Shown: positions 54,759-62,819 of the stretch, piece after piece
How positions within the stretch are numbered: position 1 is the first letter of the stretch
Layout: each line of letters starts with the position of its first letter
Assembly: GCF_024169925.1 (NCBI RefSeq)
Contig: NZ_JALJXF010000001.1
Coordinates: 4,940,501 to 5,004,500 of the forward strand
Source: Methylorubrum extorquens
GTDB taxonomy: Bacteria > Pseudomonadota > Alphaproteobacteria > Rhizobiales > Beijerinckiaceae
Reading direction: 5' to 3'
DNA: 64,000 nt
Made by a program: the position numbers and the translations under genes
Notes under the pieces: generated by a model
What the model saw: the letters and a program-made list of their open reading frames with translations, nothing else
Databases searched by the model: none
Told to the model about the DNA's origin: nothing

Positions 54759-55160
54759 TTAAGAAAATCCTGACGGACTGACCGCGAGGGCGCAGGTGGC
54801 GGCAGCGCTCGCGATGCGGGGCAAGACGAGGTGCGCCCCAGGGCCGGCGCAGGCCAGGGCCGCGGCCTCCGCCACCGAGCCGACGCTGCGGCTCGCCTCG
54901 ATCCGGGCCGAGCGGGTCACGACCCGTGCATCGACGGCTGTCAGGGCCGCCGCATCGAGCGCGATCGGCGCGAGGCCGAAGGCGGCGGCAGCCTCGCGGA
55001 TTGCCGGTTCGCCGGCCCGGTCCGCGGCGGTGGCGATGGCACTCAGCTGTTCGGATGCGAGCCCGGCCTCGGCAAGTGCCCGGTTCAGCAGCGCGACGAT
55101 CTCCGCGGTCGTCGTGGCCCGGCGGAAACCGATGCCGGCGACGAGGCGGGGCGGCGTCAC
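54759..55160 (-). CDS. cobE: cobalamin biosynthesis protein CobE (CbiG C-terminal type)
   Basis: This is a 133-residue protein related to the C-terminal domain of CbiG: VAGIGFRRATTTAEIVALL, then LDAAALTAVDARVVTRSARI and GSVAEAAALACAG. Its exact role in the aerobic pathway is unknown. Translation probably begins at the GTG at 55160, overlapping the cobL stop by four bases (GTGA). The longer in-frame extension upstream runs through cobL and is rejected. Confidence 0.85.
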   Translation of the reverse strand: MTPPRLVAGIGFRRATTTAEIVALLNRALAEAGLASEQLSAIATAADRAGEPAIREAAAAFGLAPIALDAAALTAVDARVVTRSARIEASRSVGSVAEAAALACAGPGAHLVLPRIASAAATCALAVSPSGFS

Positions 55161-56392
55161 GGCTTCGTCCAGACCCACTGGGTGATCGGCATGGCCGGGC
55201 GCCAGCCGGTGAGGCCGCCGACCGGCACGGCATGGGCGACGGAGAGCCGCCGCAGGGCGCCGCCGGCTTGCGCGAAGGCCGCGAGCAGGGCGGCCTCGCC
55301 CTCCAGGGTGACGGCGTTGGCAACGCAGCGGCCGTCGTGCGGGAGCGCATCGCGGCACGCGGCGAGCAGGCCGGGCTCGGCGACACCGCCGCCAACGAAG
55401 ACCGCCCGAGGGGAGGGGAGGGTGGGCAGCGACGCGAGCGAGCCGCCGGCGACGACCTGCACACGGGGGCCGACGCCGAGGGCCCGCGCGTTGCGGGCGA
55501 TCCGCTCGGCCCGGTCCGGTCGGCGCTCGACCGCGACGGCGCGGTTGGCGGGATGGCGCAGGCACCACTCGATCGAGACCGAGCCGGCGCCGGCCCCGAG
55601 ATCCCACAGGGTCTCGCCGGCCCGCGGGCGCAGGGCCGCGAGCGTCACCGCGCGGATCTCGGCCTTGGTGAGCTGGCCGTCATTCTCGAACCACGTGTCG
55701 GCGAGGCCGGGGCTCAGCGGGACGATCCGGGCGCCGGGCGCCGCTTCCACCGCGACCGCGAGGGTGTTGAGGGCGGCGATCTCGCTCAAGGCGAAATTTT
55801 CCGCCCGTGCCTCGCGAACCCGCTCGTTCGGGCCGCCCATGGCTTCGAGCACGGTCAGTCGCGAACCACCGAACCCGCGCTCGGCCAGGAGATGCGCGAC
55901 CGCCGCGGGCGTCGCGCCGTCCCAGGACAGGGCGAGAATGCGGGCGCCGGGCTGGAGATGCGGCACGATGCCGAAAAGGTCGCGCCCGTGCAGGGTCAGG
56001 CACGCCGTCTCGGGCAGCGACCAGCCGAGCCGGGCGGCGGCGAGGCTGAAGGCGGAGGGCTGCGGGAAGGCGCGGATCTCGTGCGCCGGCACCCGCCGGG
56101 CAAGTTCGGCGCCGATGCCGTAATGGAACGGGTCGCCGGTGGCGAGGATGCAGGTCGGCCGGCCGCGCCGCGCCAGGATGCCGGGATAAGCCGTATCGAT
56201 CGGGCTCGGCCAGGGCCGGGTCTCGGCGGCCAGCGGCGCCGCCAGGGCGAGGTGGCGGCGCCCGCCATAGACCACCTCCGCCGCATCGATAGCGGCGGCG
56301 GCGGCGGGCGAGAGGCCCGCCCGCCCGTCCTCACCGAGGCCGACGATGGCGAGCCAGGGGGCGTGATCGGGCTCACGGGACGGCGCCGTCAT
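55157..56392 (-). CDS. cobL: precorrin-6Y C5,15-methyltransferase (decarboxylating), CobL
   Basis: This is a fused CbiE-CbiT enzyme (411 residues) that methylates C5 and C15 and decarboxylates the C12 acetate in precorrin-6Y. The N-terminal CbiE domain (about 10-205) starts LAIVGLGEDGRAGLSPAA. The C-terminal CbiT domain has ETLWDLGAGAGSVSIEWCLR (about 255-274), the SAM loop. The ATG at 56392 (MTAPSREPD) is preferred over one 11 residues upstream. It is coupled to cobE downstream. Confidence 0.95.
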   Translation of the reverse strand: MTAPSREPDHAPWLAIVGLGEDGRAGLSPAAAAAIDAAEVVYGGRRHLALAAPLAAETRPWPSPIDTAYPGILARRGRPTCILATGDPFHYGIGAELARRVPAHEIRAFPQPSAFSLAAARLGWSLPETACLTLHGRDLFGIVPHLQPGARILALSWDGATPAAVAHLLAERGFGGSRLTVLEAMGGPNERVREARAENFALSEIAALNTLAVAVEAAPGARIVPLSPGLADTWFENDGQLTKAEIRAVTLAALRPRAGETLWDLGAGAGSVSIEWCLRHPANRAVAVERRPDRAERIARNARALGVGPRVQVVAGGSLASLPTLPSPRAVFVGGGVAEPGLLAACRDALPHDGRCVANAVTLEGEAALLAAFAQAGGALRRLSVAHAVPVGGLTGWRPAMPITQWVWTKP

Positions 56393-56425
56393 GGCAGCGG
56401 CTGCCACAGGGTCGATTGCATGCAA

Positions 56426-56461
56426 GAAGTCCGCGATGACGGGAACCGTCTCGCGGACTTC
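56426..56461 (-). terminator. hairpin between the MFS gene and cobL
   Basis: Perfect 11-base arms GAAGTCCGCGA (56426-56436) and TCGCGGACTTC (56451-56461) enclose a 14-base loop, 49 bases after the MFS stop on the minus strand. A T tract is lacking, so intrinsic termination is only likely. No cobalamin riboswitch sequence was recognised here. Confidence 0.5.
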
Positions 56462-56510
56462 GTTACGCGCCCCCGGCCTGAACGGCCAGGGGCTGAGAGC
56501 GGGCTGCGCC

Positions 56511-57806
56511 TCAGCCCGCCGCCGGCCGGGCAGCGAGCGGCAGGGCGACGTCCGGCACGGCCGGTCCGGGCACGCCGAGATAGGCGCGGCGGGCGGGCTT
56601 GAGCACGAACCACGCGAGTGCCGCCACCACGAGGTCGAGGCCGATGGCGATGCCGAAGACCGGCACCCAGCTTCCGACCGCGTCGTGGATCAGCGCGGCC
56701 ACGGGACCGCCGAGCAGCGAGCCGACGCCCTGGGCCATGTAGAGGAAGCCGTAGTTGGTGGTGGCGTGCTTGGTGCCGAAGGTGTCGGTGAGGGTGGAGG
56801 GGAACAGCGAGAAGATCTCGCCCCAGGCGAAGAACACGACGCCCGAGAGCAGGGCGAAGGCGTAGGCGTTCTCACGGAACATCAGCAGCAGGCCGATGGC
56901 GACGGCTTCGAGCGCGAAGGCCACCGCCATGGTGTTCTCGCGGCCGACATGATCGGAGACCCAGCCGAAGAAGGGCCGCGTCAGGCCGTTGGTGATCCGG
57001 TCGAAGGTGAGTGCGAAGGGCAGCGCCGCGAAGCCGAACACCATCGCGTCGGCGACGCCGAATTCCTTGGCGAAGGCGGAGAACTGCGCGACCACCATCA
57101 GGCCGCCGGTCGACATCATCGCCATCATGGCGAACATCAGCCAGAACAGCGGGGTCTTGAGCATCTGGGCCGGGGCCACGTCGCGGGCGGCGCTCGCCAC
57201 CTTGTCGGCGGGGATGGCGGGGGTCTCGCCGGCCTTGGGCGTGCGCAGGCCGAGCGCTGCCGCGACACCGATCACGGCCATGACCGCGCCGAACACGAAA
57301 AGCGTGTGGCGGTAGCCCGAGCCCGCGATCATGTCGGTGATGGGGAAGGTGGTGGCGATGGCGCCCATGCCGTAGCCCGCCGCCACGACGCCAGCCGCGA
57401 AGCCGCGCCGCTCGGGGAACCAGCGCACCATCAGGCCGACCACGCCGACATAGACGATGCCGGTGCCCAGCCCGCAGAGCAGGCCGTAGGTCGCGTAGAG
57501 GCCCCACAGCGTGTCGGTGTAGGAGGCCGCGACCCAGCCCAGCCCCGACAGGGCGGCGCCGAGCGCGATCATCGCCTTGGCGCTGAAGCGCTCGATCAGC
57601 CAGCCCTGCACCGGCGAGAAGAACGTCTGAAGCACGATCAGCATCGTGAAGGCGACCTGCACGGCGGCGAGACTCGCGCCGGTGGTCGCCTGGAACGGCT
57701 TCACGAACAGCGTCCAGACATATTGCGGACTGGAGATCGTCATCATGACGAGGAGACCGAGCCCGAGCTGGATCCACCGCGTCCGATCGGAAATTGTATG
57801 CATCAT
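56511..57806 (-). CDS. OxlT-like MFS transporter (oxalate/formate antiporter family)
   Basis: This is a 431-residue carrier with 12 helices. MMTISSPQYVWTLFVKPFQA opens the N-domain, LCGLGTGIVYVGVVGLMVRW and RRGFAAGVVAAGYGMGAI continue it, and the C-domain has FGWVSDHVGREN and FAWGEIFSLFPSTLTD. This pattern matches the oxalate/formate antiporter family used by oxalate-degrading bacteria. The substrate is not proven. There are no oxalyl-CoA genes in the window. In a Methylobacterium-like host, oxalate use is plausible. Confidence 0.85.
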   Translation of the reverse strand: MMHTISDRTRWIQLGLGLLVMMTISSPQYVWTLFVKPFQATTGASLAAVQVAFTMLIVLQTFFSPVQGWLIERFSAKAMIALGAALSGLGWVAASYTDTLWGLYATYGLLCGLGTGIVYVGVVGLMVRWFPERRGFAAGVVAAGYGMGAIATTFPITDMIAGSGYRHTLFVFGAVMAVIGVAAALGLRTPKAGETPAIPADKVASAARDVAPAQMLKTPLFWLMFAMMAMMSTGGLMVVAQFSAFAKEFGVADAMVFGFAALPFALTFDRITNGLTRPFFGWVSDHVGRENTMAVAFALEAVAIGLLLMFRENAYAFALLSGVVFFAWGEIFSLFPSTLTDTFGTKHATTNYGFLYMAQGVGSLLGGPVAALIHDAVGSWVPVFGIAIGLDLVVAALAWFVLKPARRAYLGVPGPAVPDVALPLAARPAAG

Positions 57807-57857
57807 TCACTCCCTTCCGGCACTGGGCCTTGGCAAGGGGCGTGCCAAAGAAGAACC

Positions 57858-58703
57858 TCAGGTTCGCGCAGTGACGAGCCAGCAGGCGGCGCCGAGTTCC
57901 ACCGGGCCGGACCCGAAACGGTCTTGGAAAAGCTCGGTGATGATTTTCGAGGCAGCGTCCTTCACGGCCGGCTCCCGCTCGCGCAGCAGGCGAGCGATGG
58001 GGCCGCGGGTCGCCACGAAGTCGGCCGCTGCCTCAGGAGTGTCGCCGACCCGCATCATCCGATCCACGGGCTCGCATTCGACGGCGTGAAAACCGGCTGC
58101 CTCAAGAAGAGGCAGAAGCGTCTCCGGCTCGGCGAAGCGGAAGGGGCCCGGCGCGCCCGGCTGCGGTGCCTCGGCCTCGGGCAGGATCGGAAGGACCGCA
58201 TCCCGCGCGAGGGTGACCCAGGCGTTCTCCGCCATGCTTCGCCAGCACAGGAAGTTCATCCGTCCGCCCGGAGCAAGAGAATGGCGAATGTTGGCGAAGG
58301 CCGCAGCGGAATCCTCAAAAAACATGATGCCGAAGCGGGAGAGGGCGTGATCGAAGTGGGCGCCGAAGGCATGATCCTGGGCGTCGGCCCGAAGCCAATC
58401 GATCGGGGCGGCGCCCGGCGCCTCCCGCGCCGCCCGCTCGCGGCCGACGGTCAGCAGCGGCTCTGACAGGTCGGCGGCGGTGACGTGGCCGCCGCTCCCG
58501 ACCTTCCTCGCCGCGTGGAGCGCGGTGTCGCCCGCCCCGCAGCCGATATCGAGCACGCGGATGCCGGGCGTGAGCGCGGCGCGGGCGAACAGGGCCTGGG
58601 TAAAGGGCGCGAAAGCCGTGTCGAGCGCCTCGTGGTAGAGGGCCCAGCGTTGCCCGACCTCGCCGTTCCAGTAGTCGCTCTGGTCCTGGTTCGGGGTGCT
58701 CAT
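57858..58703 (-). CDS. class I SAM-dependent methyltransferase
   Basis: This is a 281-residue methyltransferase. The SAM loop VLDIGCGAGDTALHAA begins at about residue 50. DAQDHAFGAHFDHALSRFG and LAPGGRMNFLCWRSMAENAW follow, similar to UbiE/ubiquinone-type methyltransferases. A GTG at 58718 overlaps the stop of the upstream kinase (GTGA). However, the ATG at 58703 has GTGGAG five bases upstream and is preferred. The substrate is unknown. It is probably co-transcribed with the dihydroxyacetone kinase. Confidence 0.85.
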   Translation of the reverse strand: MSTPNQDQSDYWNGEVGQRWALYHEALDTAFAPFTQALFARAALTPGIRVLDIGCGAGDTALHAARKVGSGGHVTAADLSEPLLTVGRERAAREAPGAAPIDWLRADAQDHAFGAHFDHALSRFGIMFFEDSAAAFANIRHSLAPGGRMNFLCWRSMAENAWVTLARDAVLPILPEAEAPQPGAPGPFRFAEPETLLPLLEAAGFHAVECEPVDRMMRVGDTPEAAADFVATRGPIARLLREREPAVKDAASKIITELFQDRFGSGPVELGAACWLVTART

Positions 58704-58714
58704 GGTCGCTCCAC

Positions 58715-60412
58715 TCACGTGACGTCCGCAGCCAGTGCTTCGAAGGCGATCGCCACCGCAACCGCGCCGGGATCGGGGTGGCCCTTCAGGTCGCGGCCGG
58801 CGAGGTAGCTGGAGCGGCCGGTCCTGGCACGCTCCATCCCGGCGGTTGCCTCGGCGCCTGCGCGGGCGGCCCGCGCCGCTGCGCCGAGGCCGGAGGTTGC
58901 CAGCGCCTCGATCGCCGGAATCGCCGCGTCGAGCATCGTGCGGTCGCCGGGGCCGGCGCCGCCGATTTCGCGCACCCGCGCGACGCCGGCGGCGCAGGCT
59001 GCCGGCCAGTCCGCACCCTCGGCGAGCGCCGCGCCGGTGGCAGCAAAGAAGATCGAGAGCAGCACGCCGCTCGACCCGCCCGTGGCACGCCCGAGGCGCT
59101 CACCCAGCGCCCGGCACAGCGCGGCGGGCTCGGCTTGGGGTAGCCGGTCGAGACCGGCCAGCACGGCACGCGCACCCTCCGCGAAGGTCGAGCCGGTGTC
59201 GCCGTCACCCACTCGCGCGTCGAGGGCGTTGAGCGAGGCCTCCGCCGCGATCAGCGCCTGACCCACCGCCTCGATCCGCGCGGCGACGCTGGCATCCCGC
59301 GAGGGCGCCAGTGCCGGCCCGCCGGCCAGCCCCTCCGGCAACGGCCGGACGATCGGCTCGCCTAAGATCCGGGCGCGCGGCCAGGCGGCGACCGGTGTCT
59401 CGGAGAGAAGGGCGGCCTCGATGGTGTCGTCCAGCGCCAGGAAGGTGAGGGAGGCGCCGTGCATGTCGAGCGCGGTCATGGCCGGGGAGGGGCCGAGGAG
59501 CAGCCGCACCCGCCGTCCGAGGTCGGTCGCGAGCACCGCCTTCGTCAGCACCGCCATCTCCAGGGCCGTGGTCGCGCCGAGATTGTTGACGAGGAGCGCC
59601 AGCCTCTCGGCCCCCGCGATGGGGGCGGCAAAGCGCGCGGCCATGCGTTCGGCGAGGGCGTCGGCGTGGGGTAAATCGATCCGCTCGATGCCGGGCTCGC
59701 CGTGGATGCCGAGGCCGAGTTCCGCCTGGCCTTCGTTCAGGCGCGGCTCCGGTTTCGAGCCTGGTATCGTCGCGGTGGAGACGGCGATGCCGAGGGTGCG
59801 CACCGCGCCGGCCGTGCGCCGGGCCAAAGCCGCCACCTCGGCGAGCGGCGCGCCGGAGGCGGCGGCATGGCCCGCGGCCTTGTGGACGAGGAGCGTGCCG
59901 GCGAGCCCCCGCGGCTGGGCCGCGTCCGGCAGGGCGATGTCGTCGGCCACCAGCACGGTCTCGACCCGGCGGCCCAACCCACGGGCGCGCTCGGCGGCGA
60001 GGCCGAAATTCAGGCGGTCGCCGGCATAGTTCTTCACGACGAGGACGCAGCCGGCCTCGCCCGTCACAGCCAGGATGCCGGCAAGCACCGCATCGACGGA
60101 AGGGGAGGCGAACACGTCGCCGCACACCGCCGCCGCGAGCAGCCCCGGCCCGACGAAGCCGGCATGGGCCGGCTCGTGCCCCGAGCCGCCGCCGGAGATT
60201 ACGGCGACCTTGCCGGACTCGGGCTCGGCCTGCAGCACCACGCGGATCTCGGGGTAGCCGTCGAGCTGCGCCAGCGCCCCGCCGCTGCCCGCGACCAGCC
60301 CGTCGATGGCGTCGGTGACGAGCCCGGCACGGTCGTTGATGAAGTGGGACAAGGCGGAGCCTCCCGTTGCGCCCGCTTGTCGGTCGGACTTCGGCGGGAG
60401 GGTAGCTTGCAT
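58715..60412 (-). CDS. dhaKL: dihydroxyacetone kinase, fused DhaK-DhaL form
   Basis: This is a single-chain ATP-dependent kinase (565 residues). The N-terminal DhaK domain has GGGSGHEPAHAGFVGPGLL and the substrate-binding histidine H237 in GIHGEP. The C-terminal DhaL domain has DARVGDGDTGSTFAEGA, with the metal-binding aspartates, near residue 400. The fused form uses ATP and does not need the PTS protein DhaM. It phosphorylates dihydroxyacetone or glyceraldehyde, linking C3 compounds to glycolysis. Its operon partner is the methyltransferase downstream. Confidence 0.93.
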   Translation of the reverse strand: MQATLPPKSDRQAGATGGSALSHFINDRAGLVTDAIDGLVAGSGGALAQLDGYPEIRVVLQAEPESGKVAVISGGGSGHEPAHAGFVGPGLLAAAVCGDVFASPSVDAVLAGILAVTGEAGCVLVVKNYAGDRLNFGLAAERARGLGRRVETVLVADDIALPDAAQPRGLAGTLLVHKAAGHAAASGAPLAEVAALARRTAGAVRTLGIAVSTATIPGSKPEPRLNEGQAELGLGIHGEPGIERIDLPHADALAERMAARFAAPIAGAERLALLVNNLGATTALEMAVLTKAVLATDLGRRVRLLLGPSPAMTALDMHGASLTFLALDDTIEAALLSETPVAAWPRARILGEPIVRPLPEGLAGGPALAPSRDASVAARIEAVGQALIAAEASLNALDARVGDGDTGSTFAEGARAVLAGLDRLPQAEPAALCRALGERLGRATGGSSGVLLSIFFAATGAALAEGADWPAACAAGVARVREIGGAGPGDRTMLDAAIPAIEALATSGLGAAARAARAGAEATAGMERARTGRSSYLAGRDLKGHPDPGAVAVAIAFEALAADVT

Positions 60413-60439
60413 TGTCAGCGGGGCAAGCCGCGTCTCAGC

Positions 60440-62035
60440 TCAAAGCCCCGCCGCGCCGCCGTCGGAGCGCGGATCGTGCGTCGCTTCGATTCGCCCGTTC
60501 TTGATGTGGCGCACCAGCATGCCGGCATGACCCAGCGAGTCGATGTAGGCGCCGCCCAGTTCCTCGATGTCGTGCCCCATCCGCTTGAGCGCCGCGATAC
60601 AAGCCGGATCGAACCGGTCCTCGACCTTCACGCTCAACGACTCGGCGCCCCAGGTGCGGCCGTAGAGCAGGCGCGGCGCGTCGACCGCATCGGCCACCGA
60701 CATCCCGTAATCGGCGTAGCGGGTGAAGATCTGCGCCTGGAACTGCGGCTGCCCGTCGCCGCCCATGGAGCCGTAGGACATCACCCGGCCGTCGTCGAAG
60801 GCGGCCAAAGCCGGGATCAGGGTGTGGAACGGGCGCCGGCCCGGCTCCAGCGGGTTCACGGCGTTGGCATCGAGCGAGAACGACATGCCGCGGTTCTGCC
60901 AGCATATGCCGGTTCCCGGCAGCACCGTGCCGGAGCCGTATTCCCAGTAGACCGACTGGATGAAGGAGACGGCCATGCCCTCGTTGTCGATCGCGCCCAT
61001 CCAGACGGTGTCGCCCTCGCCCGAGCGGACCGGGATGTTCGCCGCACGCCGCATGTCGATCAGCGCGGCCTCGCGGTCGAGGCGCTTCGGATCGAGGAAG
61101 GCGGCCGGGTCGCCCTTGAGGCGGTCGAAGTCGGTGACGAAGCGGTCGCGGACGGCGAAGGCGCGCTTCGTCGCCTCGATCAGCCCGTGATAATGGGCGG
61201 TGCTCTCCGGCTCGGCGATGTTCAGCCGGTCGAAGATCCCGAGGATGATCAGCGCCGCGAGGCCCTGGGTCGGCGGCGGGAAGTTGTAGAGCGTGGCATC
61301 GCGCCGCCGCAGCGTCAGGGGCGCCCGCTCCTTGGCGGCGTAGGCGGCGAGGTCGGCGCGGGTGATGGGGGCGCCGAGGCGTTCCAGGTCGCTGGCGATC
61401 TCTCGGCCGATATCGCCCCGGTAGAAGTCGTCGAGTCCGGCATGGACGAGCTGTTCCAGGGTGTCGGCGAGCTTCGGCTGCGCCCGGATCGCGCCCGCCG
61501 CGTAGGGCTTGCCGTCATCGAGATAGGTCGCGGCGAAATTCGGCGCGTCGTGGAGCGTGTCGAGCTCCTTCGGGACGTAGCGTGCCTCCGAGGCCGAGAC
61601 CGGGCACCCCTGGCGGGCGTGGCGGATGGCGTCGGCGAGGATCGTGTCGAGGGGGAGCCGGCCGCCGAAGGCGTGCGCCATGTCGAGGGCGAGGCGCCAA
61701 CCTCCGATGGTGCCGGCCACCGTCACCGCCGCGTCGGGGCCGCGGGAGGGGATCGCCTCGAGCTCCTTCTCGCGGTAGCGGGCGCGGGTCGCGAGCCGGC
61801 CGGCCGGGCCGCAGGCCTCGATGCCGCGCACGCGGCCGTTCCGCTCGCGGATCAGCCAGAAGCCGTCGCCGCCGATGCCGTTCATGTGCGGGTAGACCAC
61901 CGCGATGGCGGCGGCCATGGCGACCATCGCCTCGATGGCGTTGCCGCCCTGCGCCAGCACGTTCTGGCCGGCGGTCGCCGCCAGCGCATGGGGGGCGGCG
62001 ACGGCCGCGTGGGCGAAGACGGGCGTGTCGGGCAT
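60440..62035 (-). CDS. gamma-glutamyltransferase family protein
   Basis: This is an N-terminal nucleophile hydrolase of 531 residues related to gamma-glutamyltranspeptidase (YwrD-like). The large-subunit part has AATAGQNVLAQGGNAIEAMV and GIGGDGFWLIRERNGRV. The auto-processing nucleophile is probably the threonine in GEGDTVWMGAIDNEG, before SFIQSVY. The C-terminal subunit has SYGSMGGDGQPQ. It has no signal peptide with this start, so it should be cytoplasmic. The start at 62035 (MPDTPVFAHAAVAA) is supported by the beginning of family homology. Confidence 0.88.
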   Translation of the reverse strand: MPDTPVFAHAAVAAPHALAATAGQNVLAQGGNAIEAMVAMAAAIAVVYPHMNGIGGDGFWLIRERNGRVRGIEACGPAGRLATRARYREKELEAIPSRGPDAAVTVAGTIGGWRLALDMAHAFGGRLPLDTILADAIRHARQGCPVSASEARYVPKELDTLHDAPNFAATYLDDGKPYAAGAIRAQPKLADTLEQLVHAGLDDFYRGDIGREIASDLERLGAPITRADLAAYAAKERAPLTLRRRDATLYNFPPPTQGLAALIILGIFDRLNIAEPESTAHYHGLIEATKRAFAVRDRFVTDFDRLKGDPAAFLDPKRLDREAALIDMRRAANIPVRSGEGDTVWMGAIDNEGMAVSFIQSVYWEYGSGTVLPGTGICWQNRGMSFSLDANAVNPLEPGRRPFHTLIPALAAFDDGRVMSYGSMGGDGQPQFQAQIFTRYADYGMSVADAVDAPRLLYGRTWGAESLSVKVEDRFDPACIAALKRMGHDIEELGGAYIDSLGHAGMLVRHIKNGRIEATHDPRSDGGAAGL

Positions 62036-62314
62036 GACGGACTCTGACGAAACCTGAGATCGGACGGGCCGAGAGGCCCGATCAGGACCACGCGTCGGCG
62101 CGAAGGGCAACTGCCGCGCGCGCCGCCACGGCGCACCCCCGGCATTCCCCGGCCGCGCGATCGGCTCTTGCAGGATCGCAGGTGGCTCCGGATGCGCGCT
62201 CAGGATGCGTCGGAGCCGGGCGGATTCTCGAAACGCCGAAATGGTTCCAGGCAGCACCTCTGCCTTTCAGCAAATGTTGCAGAAAAGGAACTGCGCCGAT
62301 GCGGGCGGGATGAC

Positions 62315-62665
62315 ATGATCGCCCTCGCGAATCGGCAGGTATCTCCGCACATGAAGCAGAACGAACGGGCGATCCTTCAGGATCGTGTGAGAACACTTGT
62401 CTTGCGCCATGCTCTGGAGGCCGCGCTTCAGCGTTTGTCTCATCTTTCCGGTGCGAGTGCCGAGGAAGAGCTGTTGCGGCTCGAGCATTCCATTGTCTTC
62501 GCGACGCGCCGCGTCGGCGAAGTTCCGGGCAATATGCAGCTCGCCGCTCTGGTCGCCGTCGAGGATGCGGTGACAGCGATCCGCACCGCGTTCGACACCG
62601 TGCACCAACGCATCGAGTCCGCGCCGGCCGTGAGCACGGCATCGCCGACGGCTTTGGCGGCCTGA
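62315..62665 (+). CDS. conserved-looking hypothetical protein, helical
   Basis: This is a 116-residue predicted protein, largely helical: [20 protein letters not shown] and [16 protein letters not shown], with [14 protein letters not shown] near the end. It has no signal peptide or membrane segment. The ATG at 62315 ([13 protein letters not shown]) is chosen. A longer frame from 62168 has low-quality N-terminal sequence, and an ATG at 62351 is possible. I cannot name a family. It lies divergently from the gamma-glutamyltransferase and upstream of htpG. Confidence 0.5.
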   Translation: MIALANRQVSPHMKQNERAILQDRVRTLVLRHALEAALQRLSHLSGASAEEELLRLEHSIVFATRRVGEVPGNMQLAALVAVEDAVTAIRTAFDTVHQRIESAPAVSTASPTALAA

Positions 62666-62819
62666 ACCGCGACAATTTCGCCGCCGACACACGCCCGCAG
62701 CGATTGAATTGCCGTCTCGCCATGGGCATATCGCCCCCGCTTTTTCGCGTGTTCCACCGAACACCCGCCGCATCGGCGCGGGGGTTCCAGTGCGGCACGC
62801 CAGACGGGGAGAGTGGCCT

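Noticed and set aside
56393..57857. Cobalamin riboswitch near cobL or the MFS gene
   Set aside because: I looked for the conserved B12-box bases and did not find a convincing match.
62168..62314. Longer N-terminus for the hypothetical gene before htpG
   Set aside because: The extra 49 residues are basic and cysteine-containing without pattern, and the region probably holds the promoter.
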